Part shown: piece after piece, positions 1 to 13,000 of the stretch
How positions within the stretch are numbered: the stretch's first letter is position 1
Layout: every line of letters starts with the position of its first letter
Assembly: GCA_018287875.1 (NCBI GenBank)
Contig: JAGVVL010000025.1
Span: forward strand, 2,542,001 to 2,606,000
Direction: 5' to 3'
Source: Nigrospora sphaerica
Lineage: Eukaryota; Ascomycota; Sordariomycetes; Amphisphaeriales; Apiosporaceae
DNA: 64,000 nucleotides
Notes under the pieces: model-generated
Databases searched by the model: none
Told to the model about the DNA's origin: nothing
The model's input: only the letters and a program-made list of their open reading frames with translations
Translations under genes and position numbers: made by a program

Positions 1-136
1 CACCCGGTCTCAGGCGATGCGTGCCGGCGTGGGAAGGACGAATTTAGGAGGCTAAGTGGCCATGGCACATGCAAAGTCTGGGTATACGGTGGTAGTCGTG
101 GGAGAAAAAGAAAGCACGAGGGCGGCATGGGCAGGC

Positions 137-161
137 AGAGAGAGAGAGAGAGAGAGAGAGG
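137..161. repeat. (GA)n microsatellite
   Basis: Perfect AG dinucleotide run of about 12 units in non-coding DNA. Confidence 0.95.
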
Positions 162-2057
162 GTGCGTGGGGCCGGGGTTGCAGATCTCCAAGTCGGCATT
201 TCGCGTGCGATGGCTCTTGGGCCTTTCTTCAGCTTCGCCGCCTCCCCGGGCCCGGAGACGAAGAGAGAGGGCCTCTCTTCCTTTCTGGGCCAACTCTTCC
301 CCTCTGGTCCCGTCTAATCCCTTTCCGTCCCTCTATGCGCGGTCGCGTCCGGCTCTCGTATACGGATTGGGACGCCGGTAGGTCCAGAAACAGTAAGGAA
401 TCGAGAAAACGGTACCATGGCTATATGGGCCCCAAGTGCATGTGGAATGCATACCGCATCTGGCCGTGCCCTGCCACGTATCGTCGTATGCCTGTTTCGC
501 AACAATGGACATCGAGAGGCTCCTGCGCCCATCTGCACCCGCCCTGTGCGCGCCTTTCCCGGCGCCGCCGACGATGCCGCGCTGGTGGAAAATAGAAAAA
601 GGAGAGTGCGAACAGTCAGGACGGGCGGCGTCGCCACGCAAAGGGCGGGAAGGCCAGAGAGGCTGCGACGATGAAAGCCTCCCATGCTTCTTTCCCCTGG
701 CATTTCATCGGCGCCCCGTGCGTGCTCTCTCGCTTTGCTTTTCCCCAAGGGGGCGGCTTCTTCTGGAAACAGAATGATTCGCATGAGATTGCGCGCCCTT
801 GTTTGATGGCGCCGGTATCCATGGTCGCCACTTTCTCCCCATCGTCCATCCATCCATCTATAGTACAGTGTACTGTGTGTGTATCCATCTATCCATCCCT
901 ATACCCCGAGCCCTTCGCTGGTAGCTGACGACCCGCATGTGCGGCTTTGGGCCTGTGGCCCCCCCACCAAAACAGCTGTGCGATCCATCCCCTTTTGAAC
1001 TTTTCTAAGGGGTGGCCTCGTGGGACTCGCACCCCGTGCCTATCGACGTTTCCTGTGGCTGCCGGAACGGGCAAGCTGGAACGCGTGCCAGCCCGCGGTA
1101 TGCCCCAGGCTGGACTCATACGGCTTCGGGGGTTGCCCGCCTGAAGCCGATAAGACTCGAAACTTTGTAGTGGCTGGTGGAGGTGGCCTATAGCAGGGGA
1201 GGACCGGTATAGAGGAACAAAAGGCAAGGGTGCGTTCTTTGATGGATGCACACAAGTCCCACCTCCAACATAACTAGGTCGGTTCCTACCTGACGGACCG
1301 CCTAAGCAGGTAAGTACGTACGTATGGACGACATGAAGGATACGAACAGGTCGAAAGCGCGACAAGCAGGGCTCGGGGAGGTAGCTGTACGTAGTGGTAT
1401 AGCACATTAACGGGAATACCGCTGGTGCTTAACGTTAGTGGGCCGGTAGCTCTCCGCCGTGAACAAACACGGACCCCGAAGAGTTTCGAATGGGGGACTG
1501 GGCGGACGTCTCTGGCCAGAGGGGGTGTCGCTGACACCTCTCTGAAACGAGCCGGGGTGCGCGCGAGTAAACAAAGTCGCAAACCGCCTGAGCGACGAAC
1601 ACCCCCTCGGGACGTAAAGATTGTACTTCTTTCCCGAGCCGTTGGGAACCCGCGTGTCCCTACCGCCTACGGCCTTCAATACCCCCAATTAACTCGGTGG
1701 GGAGCAAAAGGCGCAGTTCGCCAGTTTTTGCGTGCTTCAGGTCGTGCGTGGCCTGGTGTCTGCCTTCCGGCCGAGAGACGAGAGCAGGCAGGCAGGCGAG
1801 CAAAGCCTCGTCCAGAAGGCGACCAGGCGCGGGAAAGAGGAGAAGGGGAAAAGAGGAAAGAAAAAAAGAACGTATACCCGTGTGCGGTACCTGGCTTGTA
1901 CCCGCCTGCTCCCTTTTCACGGGCGTCCGTCATCGTCGTTTAGCGCGGCCCCCGGTTGGGCAGAGCTCACACCATCATGGGAACTACGTGCGTGCTGTGG
2001 GACGCGAGCGGTTAGCGGAAGCGGACGGAACGTCGGGCTAAGCCTGAAGTGGGCGGC

Positions 2058-2081
2058 ACACACACACGCACACACACCTCT
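2058..2081. repeat. (AC)n microsatellite, imperfect
   Basis: CA repeat interrupted by one G, followed by about 150 bases of purine-rich (GGGAGA-type) sequence. Confidence 0.85.
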
Positions 2082-2687
2082 ACTTGTACATATGAAGAGG
2101 GGGGGAGAGGTAGAAGGGAGAGGGGAGAGGGAGAGGGGAGAGCGACAGAGGAGAGCGAGGTAGAGAAGGGGAATAAGCGACAGAGAGAGGGAGTGGGAGA
2201 GGAGATACACATAGAGGGGGGGAGAAGAAGCAGTAGAAGCAAGATAGGCATCATAGGTACATAGCAAAGGCATCAACACACGCGCGTAAGGCGAAAGGAT
2301 TGCATGGGTCGCTACCTACGTAGTAAGTATACTTGTCGGCCCCCAACCACAGTTGCAAAGCCCAGCTGTTGCCAGTCGGCCCGGCACAACTTTGAGAAAC
2401 CGCGTGAGCGCAGCCAGAAACTGGTGTTCGCCGCATCGTCGATCCTGCTCGCCGTCGTCGTCGTTCGTGTGTAATACACGGCATGCACCTCGACGGGTTT
2501 CTGCGGGCATGCATCCAAGGATGGAGCGGACGGTCGTACATTGGGCACGCACTCTACTCATCAGTACTTCCTTTGTAAGAGTACATGCGTATTGTCGTGG
2601 ATGGGGCTCCAGCTGCTGCTGCAGAATCAAAACCGCGCCCGGCACCCACAACCAACACCCGCACCCACGCACCCACATGCCCATCCG

Positions 2688-2710
2688 CCCTGCCCTGCCC
2701 TGCCCTGCCC
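2688..2710. repeat. (TGCCC)n short tandem repeat
   Basis: About five pentanucleotide units, lying just after a CACCCA-rich stretch. Confidence 0.85.
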
Positions 2711-4198
2711 ATCCATTCGTCTATTCGTCCCTCCTCCCGAATACTACGCATCTCGCAATGAACCCACCTCATCTCTGCCACTGCCTGACCCCTTCTCGTC
2801 CCCAGCCGTGCTTTCATACCTACTTTACACAGGTACTCAAAAGAAGGTGCAGGCCCCTACTGGACCACCCAGTCTACTGACGGTGCCGCGCCCAGCCCCA
2901 TCCCGGGCGCCTTTTCCTCCAAACCATCCATTCGCCCGTTCCAGATCCCAGGCCATTTCACTAGGGCTGTTTGGGCACAGGGCCTCCACAAGGCCAAGCC
3001 CCGTTTTTGAAGTATCCGTAGTGCCATCACCCAGGCCGCCGGGACAAGGGCAGCGAAGGACTGAAGGGCTCTTCGTTGTCTTTATTGCCACGACAGGCGG
3101 GCCATTTGTACCAAGAAAAGCCCCCCGTCTGCCAACTGCTGCCGATACTCTCTCCCTCTCCCTCTGCTCTGTCTCTCCCTCTCTCTCCTTTCCGGCCCAT
3201 TGGCTCCTCCCTGCTGGGGTCGCGACGCCCACTCCGATGGGCAATGAGGCTGGACCTACGTTGTCAGGTACTTGGGGCCCGGCCTTGGCTCTGCATAGGC
3301 CACGCCGGTACTTAGCGGCGGTACCTATACCCACCGCTTTATGACAGGTACATACACGTATAGTATACGGTGCTCCATACCTTTAGATGGGATGCCACCT
3401 TACCCTACGTACTACGCACCTCGTGGCAGAGAAGAGCAAAAAACAAGGAAAAAGGGCGACAGGACGGGCAATTGGCCCAGTCGGCCCAGTTGGCTGAGCG
3501 AATCTGGGTACGGAAGCTCCGTACTCATCCGGGAGGCATCCAGTAGCTGGCAGCTGAGAGATGTACCGGCGCTTGCTCCTTACTCAGGCCCCGACGCAAG
3601 TACTCGAGCCAAGTGGCGGCTCATTAACTTTGGGCCCGACAGGGATGGAGGGACAGCAGCAGGGCAGGTGGCATTGGTTCACTCGTCAACTTGTCTGAGA
3701 TCTGGACCGCCGCCTCTTAGCTACTTTTACCGTAGTAGTGGTATGGCATGGTAAGTAGCAGTACTTGGCCCCGGTGAGCGAGTACACCATACTTGGGGTG
3801 CCGTAGTCATTTACTTGCTTTACATAGCCGGGCTGACAGGCCGTCGTCAGCCAGGCCGAGACGGGTCAAATACCTACTACCGAGTTTCCCCTAAGTGAGG
3901 GCGTTACCGCAAGTATTTTGAGTTGGGTGGTCGGCGGGCTAAATGGTGGAGGGATACACGCTAGGGGGACCCTCACTTTGGCTGGGTACTTCGTAGTAGT
4001 AGGACTTTGTCCGTCCGCATAAGGTACCGTGGTACCACGCGCCGTGATTATGTAAGAGCAGAGACAGGAAAAAGGGCCACCGTCGCCAATTGGGGCCGAG
4101 GAGAAGGAGCGAGAAGCAGTAGGAGTAAGAAGAAGAGGTACCAGCCCTGGATAAGCGGGAGGAGGCGGCAGAGGGAGGGAGGGGGAGAGGGAGGGAGT

Positions 4199-4200
<2 letters not shown>

Positions 4201-4242
<42 letters not shown>
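4201..4242. repeat. (GA)21 microsatellite
   Basis: Uninterrupted GA dinucleotide run of 42 bases. It creates spurious Arg-Glu and Ser-Leu open frames on both strands. Confidence 0.97.
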
Positions 4243-4247
<5 letters not shown>

Positions 4248-6941
4248 TGCCTGCAATGGGTATCCATTTCGCAGAGCGGAAGAAGCACGCAAGCGGATCC
4301 CCTTTGGGGACAGCACGTCTCGATGCGCTCCTCGCGATGCATGCGTCGAGCCTCGAAAAACGTCTTAGGTCTCGCCCGCCCCTCGCAATCCCCATCGGGG
4401 GAGCAGGGGATGGATGGGTCGATAGATAGCGGCTGGAGGGGAGACGTATGTGTGTGGTGATGTGTGTCATGACCCCGTTGTTGCCTCGCGCGCCCGCACA
4501 CCCCCAAAAGCTGGAGAGGCGTGAGAGTCAACTCGCCGGGCGCGTGACCAGTCCTGTTGACAAAACCTTGACTACCCCAGCCTGGACGAGGTACAGTAGC
4601 GAGTAGTCAAGAGGAGAGAGGTGTAAGTATATTAGTATGCGTGCCTGCTTCGCCTCCCCATCCCAACGATAATCTTAGCTGTGTAGATCGCCTTGCCCGC
4701 ATTACGTACGTCTGCCCGTCTGCCTGGCTCGAGACGGCATTTCCCCCTCCAGGCAAGCAAGACAGAAAGGGAAACAGGGAGAGAAAGGGAGAGGGTGCGC
4801 GCGCACGATTGGGCGCGGCCCGTCGTCGAGAATTCTTTCCCCGGCAGCGCTCGATTCTTCACCGTAATGACTCTCCTCTTTCTGCCTGCTAGGTGCTATT
4901 ACTTGCTCCTCCGCCTCTTCACCAGTCAGTGCCCTTCAATCGTGGATAGCCCTGCTACGACTTACCTTACCTACGGACGAAGCGCCTGCTGGACACGGCG
5001 CTAAGGCGAGCATGGGACCCCCCTTGTCCGTCACACTAATTCGGTACATCAGAATGCTGGGCAGATCAACCCAAAGTCCCCGGGACCGTGTCGCGCCCGA
5101 GTTCACACGGTGCGTCAAGCAAAACCTTGGGGGCTCTGGTGTCCGAGAGAGAGAGGGAGAGAGGGAGGACGAGGACAAACGGCCGCCTGGCATACGAAGC
5201 GGGCGGAAGAGGCCGTTCTTGCGGATACACGTACACCGTTCGGTGTGATGGGTCCCGTAAGAGGTACGTACGGTAGGTTCTTGCTGCACGTTGCCAACTT
5301 CTCCCCGTCGTGAGGCCCTCCCGCTCTATAAGCAGTGCCCGCCTGGGATACGGTGTACCGAATTCACGAGCCCGGGGCGAGGGACGACGGTAAGGGTTGG
5401 TCGGCTGGCGGGCGGGAGGGACGTGGATCGCCGACACGTCCCTATTCGTTGACCCACGGGGGGTACAAGCCGGCCAGCTTCCCACCACCAGTCCAAGTCT
5501 AGCCCGCGACGCGCGACGCCGGGCGGCGGTTTGGCCTGTGAAGGATGGGGGCACCGGTTATAGTGAGCGCCTACCCCAGCGGCTCTTCCTTCCATCGAGA
5601 GTGCGCGTGGGGTACTGCCACAAGGCCGGCGCTCGAAACTGACAATCCCACTGCGGGGGATGGATGTCGAGGGAGAGATAAGCAGCGTGCAGGATCTCCA
5701 GACGACACCTTCCCACTGACGTCGATCACAACATGTTGTTTGGACAAGTCGGTACGCCCCCTGGCCGGCAGGGCCGCCTGTCTGCGTTGGACACGGCAGC
5801 TTTCCTTTCCACGTCGCTACCAATCTCATTTCACCGCTGAGAGGTACGCCCGCAATCCGTTATGTATACTTGCCATATGTCTTCGGTCCCATGGCCAAGG
5901 TTGTCTGGTGTCCCCTAATTGTATACTCCATCACCATACCAAGGCACGGAGCCGTCCACGTACAACATAGGGACAGTACACAGTAGGCGCGCCGATCTTG
6001 TGCTGGGTGTGGGGAGAGAGGGTCGCCTGTCCATCTGCAATCCCTACACTGACCTGGGAAGCTAAACTCTCTTTCTCAACCACTCACTCACACTCACTCA
6101 CACACTCTCTCTTGGGCTCCGAGGCCAAAAAGTCCGTACCTGCGGGCATTCCGTAGGCCAGTCGGTGCACGCACGTCAAAACGGTTTCTTCATCATCCGG
6201 ACGACATGCGTAACATGGAGGGGGGAGCTAATAAACTGGGTTGCAGCGTATGGCTGACGCCCCCGAGGCGACAACCCTCCATGTTAGCTGCCGAACATGC
6301 TTGCTTGGCCCGTCCCGGGGCAGGGGGATTCCAGAGCATCAAGAGTCCAAGGGCCGGTAGAACTGCTCGAATGCCCTGAGCCGAGTGGATGATGCCGGTA
6401 CCTGGCTATCAGGACCACCCGTGACTACATACCTAAACATGCTACTACTATGCAGGTAGGTAGGCAGGGAAGTAGGTACCCTCTGCATCGGCAAAGTAAC
6501 CAATGGATGCACGGGTATCGATGGGCACCGCACCGCAACGGTTAGCGGGCCAGCGAGCATCCATCCATCCATGGGATCCGTCCGAGATCCTGGATTCCAT
6601 CCAAGCCTATTGAGCCGTGGCGTCCATGTCTAGGCGTGCCACCTACTCTGTACATATCGCTCTGTGAAGGCCTCCTCCCACTGGCGGTCGCTGGCGACAA
6701 TGGGCCACCGCATAGCTCCCATACGACCTTGCCGGGCGCAATGAATGGATGGGAACTGGGAGCCAGCACGGCCAGCTGGTTTTATGTGACGTGGAGGCGG
6801 CCGTTCTACGAGGTCGTTGGGCCATCCACTGCCCTCCCTCCCGATGCGCCTGACCGAAGGACCGAATGACCTCGCATCATGAGGGCGCGCCGGCGACATG
6901 GCTGTAGGTACAGCTGGGAAGCCGATGGTCACAGTCCTTGG

Positions 6942-6960
6942 CCCCCCCCCCCCCCCCCCC
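6942..6960. repeat. C19 homopolymer tract
   Basis: Nineteen consecutive C on the + strand. Such tracts are prone to sequencing and assembly length errors. Confidence 0.95.
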
Positions 6961-9717
6961 TCGCAGGGCCTGCTGAACCGGGATGAGTAGCAGAGGGGGG
7001 GGGGTGGCTAGTTTCCTTCTTCTGCCTTCTCCGTTTTCTTTTTTCTCCCCTCCCTTCGTCTGGTCCCTTGCCTGCCCGGCGCGTCCACGCTTCGCGGCAA
7101 CGTCGCCTGCTTCTAACCCCAACGCCGGTCTGATGTTTTGAGACGCTCTTCGGGCCAAAGCGCAAAGCCGCCTCAGGGCAATAATACCCGCCCAGGCGAA
7201 ATCCCTGTTGCGGGCACCGCTTCCTCAAACAAATCCCCTGGCTTCTGCTGCCCGGCCTTTGCCCTCCCCTGTCGGTAGACGGCAGGGGGTAGGTGTGCGT
7301 ATTGTCCTGCATGAGGGTGCAAACGATGGTGATGGCCCTCCCATCTCCAGACTGGGTGCGTCTGGCTGGGCGTTCTGCGAGCCACGAGGCCGCACGCCTT
7401 CTTGGGTTGACTATCCGTAACGCTGTGTAGGTCGGGAGGTTACCTAGGTACTTCGCATAAAGAGGTTGGTACAGCAGTGAGATCGGGGGGGCTGCTGCCC
7501 GGCACTGGATTGGGTCGCTACAGTCCTCCTATCTATCCCATTCACTTCCCACACATGCGGTTGGGCTGGCGCGCACTTCCCCCGACTTACACAACCCGCA
7601 CCGTTTAAGCGCATATGTATGCACGAGCAGGTAAGTTGAGGTTCCCAGCGGGGTTTCCTCGATGCATGGCGGCAGGTACCGGAGGGTATGAAATCCCAAT
7701 GGGACAGCCGATATTGGGTTGGACAACCACAGCGCTCACCATACCGAGCATCGTCAGCTTCGGGGCTGGGCTGACAGTCTGGCAGCACGCTGGCAGTCTG
7801 ACAAGTGGGAGCCCTTCTGGCTGCGCCGCGCAATTAGACTTCTTGCAGGGTAAGCCACCCGAACCTTAGCAGTGGTGATTTGCGTGGTATATCCACTAGC
7901 AAACGACGCACCCTTGGGCCACTCGAGAGAGAGAGGGAGGGGAGAGAGAGAGAGGTGTAGGCTCGTGCGTGCCCGCGCGCGCGTAGGGACCGGGGGGGCT
8001 CAACTACATCCATGCCACCACCCACCGCGACGGTGCCGTTCATTCACTATGTACACCGTCCGTCCCTCGCAACAGGCAGCATAAGAGGAGGGTAGTTATT
8101 ATTTGGGCGACTACTTGGGCATGAGTGCGCACGAAGGAAGGTCGATACAAATCACGGTCGAGGGAGAGGGAAGCAGAGGCAAAGACAAAAGGCAGAAAGA
8201 GGTGGGGAGGGGGTACGATGATGAGGAGAGCGACAACAGGTTGGAATGTACCGCATCAGCTCCTTGGAAAGAAGTGCAAGCGCACGAGTAGGCCGGACCC
8301 TGTTGGACGATACGACGATACAGTGCGTGAGCGACAACGGCTGGTACATCCGCCCAGCCTGACATGGGCCCTGGACAAGGTTAGGTGCCGGGATCGTGGC
8401 TAGCGCTGGCCATTGAACAGTCAGGCTTTCGCCCGTGGAGGTCAGAGGGGAGGGAAGGGGGGCCGGTGGACGTGGGAGATCCCCATTGCCCACTTTTGTC
8501 AATATTGCTTTCCTGGTTCACTTGCCCTTTTACTTTCCGTCACCCTACACACGAAGCACCACCAGACGGCCTCTATTTGGCTTCTGGACGTCGAGTTGGT
8601 TCTGCTGCTACGGGCCGTTGCTGTTGCTGCTTCAGCTTACCGGATCTGGAGCTAGACGAGAGAGAGCCGGGTCGGACAACGGGTAGAGGGAAAAAAAAAC
8701 GTCTGCAACTCCACTGGCCGCCGTTGCTGCTACGGGGGGTTCTACCTAGTTCCTGCACAGGAAAAAAAGACTAGATGGGCAGACGATGTTCAATATCCCA
8801 CCCGACAGGAAGTACAAATGTACTCTCATACATTACGGGTTGAAATGGAGGCCATGGATGGAAAAGACCTTTTACCTCATCTAGACTAGCCCATCCATGC
8901 TGTGGGCTGCTACATGGGCGTCGGCATGTAGGTACTTCCCTGGGATGCTGGGCCCAGACCACACTTGCCGGCCCTGGTGCATATACCTCAAGTACTCCTC
9001 CGTACTCCTACTCTGCGAGCCCACAGTACCACGACCTCTACCGTCCGTCCCGACTAGAGAATCCGTACCTGCTCGCCCGTTCCCACAACCCGCCCATGTC
9101 CAGTACCACATTCCCCCATCTCCAGACTAAAACCACCTTCCTCCATACCACCCGTCTCTCACCATCACACCCGCCGACACCCACACCGCGACTGTTGCGA
9201 GTGACTCCGATGGAAGAAAGCATGTGAATGATTGGGGCACATTGAGCCATCTATTCACCCTTCTCTGCTTTGTTGCTGTCGTCTTCTTCTTCGCCTTGCT
9301 CACCCCTCGTCTCCGCCGACACCACCCGCCTTCTCCGTCTTTGCTTCTCACGGCCTCGTCGCCAGATCTAGACAGTAATCCCAACGCGGCGACCTACCTC
9401 GCCCACGCCCGTCCTCCGCCTCCGCATTGTGGCCACGGTTTCTCACGACGTCCCAGCCCGTTTTCCTTCTCGGGTCCTCGGCGTCTCTGCTTCTTCTTTC
9501 GCTGGGACCGGATATTCCTCTGTACGTACAGCGTGCACTTTTCCCGGTGACTGCACCCAAACGTTCCCGAACCACGATTCCATTTGGTTCGCCTCGTCCC
9601 GACCCGACCCCTCCCGTCGCGTCTCGCGATCAGCACGGCAGCCCTGGCCCCGACGCGGCTCGCCTATCAGCTGTTTTGCTCTGCTTCCCTGCGCCCTCGC
9701 TGTCACCGTCGCGCGCA

Positions 9718-9828
9718 GTAAGTACTGCCGCGCTGCTGCCTTGCGAGAGGGGGCATCGCGAGTTTCAACCGCCTTGCCCAGTACTGTAGCACATGGTCGG
9801 GCCGTATGCTAACATCCAGACTCTCTAG
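9718..9828 (+). other. Probable 5'-UTR intron of MED15
   Basis: A strong donor (GTAAGT at 9718) pairs with a TGCTAAC branch site at about 9807 and an acceptor TAG at 9826-9828, with a CAG at 9817-9819 as an alternative. It lies within 200 bases of the MED15 start, in a pyrimidine-rich leader. It is inferred from splice consensus only; transcript data would settle it. Confidence 0.5.
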
Positions 9829-10023
9829 ATCTTAACACCGTTTGCGCACGACCTGTGTACCATTGCCGCTGCGGTTTTTCGGCACACGGCCGCAGAGCGC
9901 GACCCCCCTGGCTCGGACTGCGCCCCGTCGTCGACACCAGACCGGCCAGGTCGAGTCTTCTCTGGGAACCTGTTTCGTTGAATGCCCTAGGATTCCCAAT
10001 CCTTAAATCCTGCCACCGCGGCC

Positions 10024-13000
10024 ATGGCCGCCAACATGCCACAGATGGCCGGCGGCGGTTCGATGCGGGGCCGGCCAGCTCAACAGCAGCTGACAACAGC
10101 GGTGTACACACACATTATGAACCAGCCTGTACCTCAGGGCTGGCAAGCACAGTTGCCTCCGCAGACCCGGATGGGCCACGCCATGAACATGTACAACCCT
10201 TCCTCCCCATCCCGGTGCCGATGCCTTGCGCTAACTTCCGGGCAGCATTTCCAACTCATTCCTCGCACATCCGCAGTTGGACGCCCAACCTCTGATGGGA
10301 ATGGCGCTGAATTTCGAGAAAGAATCGTTCCTGCAGTCACCAGACAAGGTAAAGCGCTGGCTGAGCACGTTTCGTTGGGAGTTGGATACTGACGCAACCC
10401 AGGGCACGTACGATACCAAAATCAGCGCGCGGATACAAGACCTGTTCCGGAAGCGTCAGGCCAATGAAGCGCAGGTGCAAAACACGCTTAACCAACAGGC
10501 GGCGGCCGCGCAAGCCCAGGCTCAGGCACAGGCGCAGGCACAAGCCCAGGCCCATGCACAAATGTTTATGAATCCAAACGCGATGCATCAAATGCAGAGG
10601 GGAATGGGCCAGCCTCAGCAGGGTGGATTTCAGCATCTACAACAACCGATGCAAGCCTCACCCATCCCTCAGCAGCCACAGCAGCAGGGCATGGCCATGC
10701 AGAATATGAGTTCGAACCCTATGAACCCTAACATGCAGGGAATGCAGCCCGGTGCAAACCCAATGATGGCCCCCAACCCTCAAATGGGCGCATCCAACAT
10801 TACGCCTCAAGCGCGAGCTAAGGCCCAACAGATTGCTCTGGCCAGAATGCAATCGCAGACAGAGGAGCAAAGAAATAATCTGCGCGCCCAGCTACGACAG
10901 AGGATGGGACCGCAGAATTTTGACCGCCTACAAGCCGAAGGACAAGATCCCTTGGTCATGTTTTTTCAGCAACAGGTGCTCGCCAGCGCTGCCGGCAGGC
11001 AGCCTAACATGGGCCCTCAAGGTCCCATGAACCCCGCCATGATGCAAGTCCAACAGCGCCAGCAGCAGCACCAGCAGCACCAGCAGCAGCACCAGCAGCA
11101 ACAGCAGCACCAGCAGCACCAGCAACAACACCAGATCCAGCAGCAGCACCAGCAGCAGCGCATGAATCCAAATGGGCAGCAGCCCGGCAGTGACATAGGC
11201 GGTCCCTTTTCGAATGTCGAGATCATGAATCAACAGAAGGCGGGCATGATGGCTCAAGAGGCGGGACAAATGGTGGTACCGGCCAGCCAGGGACGGAATG
11301 CCACCCCGCAACCGCTCGGTGCCGTTGACAACAGTCAGCAAGGGCAGAGCCAACAAGGCCGACCACAGCATATGGGCCAGCAGTTCAACAACATGCAGCA
11401 AGCCCAACAGCACCAGATGGACCAGGTTGCTGCCCAGTCGCAGGCTCAAATTAGGGCCCAGGCCCAGGCGAAGCAGATGCAAGGCCAGCCTGGAGGGCTT
11501 GGCGGCGCCGGCGGAGTCTCGCAGAGCCCGTCAATGGTCACGTTGAACGCGCCTGTGTCTCGGCCACCCGTGGCCATGGGTCCTGGTGCCCAGCAGCCTC
11601 CTACGAACCAAGGCAATGCGCCGTTTGGGCCGGGCTTCAACCAAAGACCGCCCATGAACGGGGCCCAGAGGAATCAGATAATCAGCCAAATGCTTTCGCA
11701 TATGCCCCCGGAGCAACGCCAGATCTTCTTGGGGTTGCCTCAAGAAAAGATGACGGAGATCGTGGCGAAATGGAGTGCCAGTCGAGCTGCAAGCATGGCG
11801 GGACGGCCCCAAGCCGGCCCCCAGCAAGGCCACTTTGGGCAGGGCAACCCGATGGTACAGTTTACACCCGGTGGCAATGGCCAGCAACCGAACCCCTCGA
11901 TGGCGGCGAATGGCCAGAACCCCATGATGGTTCCGCAGCAACCGAACCGGATGCGGCCGCCGGGAGCTCAGCCGCTCATGCAGTCGAACCCACGTGCTGC
12001 TCAAATGGCGAACTCGATGGACATACCTCCGAAGGTGGTCAGCCAACTGCCGAATATGCCTCGCGAAATCAAGAAATGGGGACAACTTCGCCAGTGGTTG
12101 GCGACACAGAACCTACCTCCCCAGTTCACACAGTCATTGCTTCAGTACCAAGCTGCCCAGTTTACCAGTCTCCTGGCGGCCCGGCCGGCAATCGCCAATG
12201 TTGCCGGGCTGGCCTTACCACAGCAGCCTGGACACCCTGCGCAGCCTCCGCAAGGCATGCCTGGCCAAGTGCCCCAGGGTCCCCACCCTCAGCAGTTTAC
12301 AGTTACGGTGCAAGAGATCGAGAGCGCCAAGAGCAACCCGAGATTCCGGGACGTCTCCGATGAGCAGATTCGGTCCACCTTGATGCAGATGAAGATACAT
12401 CGTGCCAAGAGTATGCCCGGGATGGCAGGGCCGGCGGCTCAACCTGCTCAGCAGCCTCAGCAACCGGCACCGCCAGTGGGCGCAACACCCCCCACGCAAG
12501 CTGGGCCAGCCGCGCCTCCAAGGCCAGTCCCCCCGAGCAACAAGCCGCAGCAGCCTCCGCAGCCGGTCAACAGCCGTCCGACGCCAACGCTAACACCGCA
12601 GCCAAACCCCTCGCCCGCCGCGTCGCAGGCGAACAACCTCAAGCGGCCCAGCTCGGATGACTTGGCTGATACAACAAATCACAGCACCCCAATGCAACGC
12701 CCGCCATCCCAGCAACACCCGCCGGCCTCATCAGCTGTCCCGAACTTCACGCCCGCCCAGCTTGCGAGCATGAGTCCAGAACAGAGGGCGCAAATTATGA
12801 GGGCCCGACAGTCGATGTCGATGCAGGGCACGCCAGAGGACTATGCCACGCTCAAGAGGCTGGGCCATGAGGAGCAGCTCAAATGCAGCAACGAGCATTA
12901 CCCTCCTGTACCCATGTCGCCGGAGGAGCACGCCGAGGTGGCGCAAAAGATTCAGCGCGTCATGGCCGAGCTGAACAAGAGTGGAAGGTACATCACACGG

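Larger units (their letters stand above)
1..9717. other. Gene desert, about 9.7 kb
   Basis: I find no credible gene here. The open frames on both strands are Pro/Ser/Arg-rich low-complexity translations with no recognisable domain, and none keeps a coding look over more than about 150 codons. The stretch holds GA, AC, TGCCC and homopolymer repeats, and many GGTACC/GTAC-containing words (for example near 410, 1888, 3319, 4023-4035, 4136, 6399, 6474 and 7674). The last 600 bases are pyrimidine-rich, as expected for the core promoter and leader of the MED15 gene that follows. A non-coding RNA cannot be excluded. Confidence 0.6.

Noticed and set aside
2541..3344. 267-codon + frame in the left gene desert
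   Set aside because: Pro/Ser-rich with no domain, no splice-supported partner and many alternative open frames in the same place; a GC artefact.
3866..4531. 221-codon minus frame with long Ser-Leu run
   Set aside because: Created by the (GA)21 microsatellite read on the other strand.
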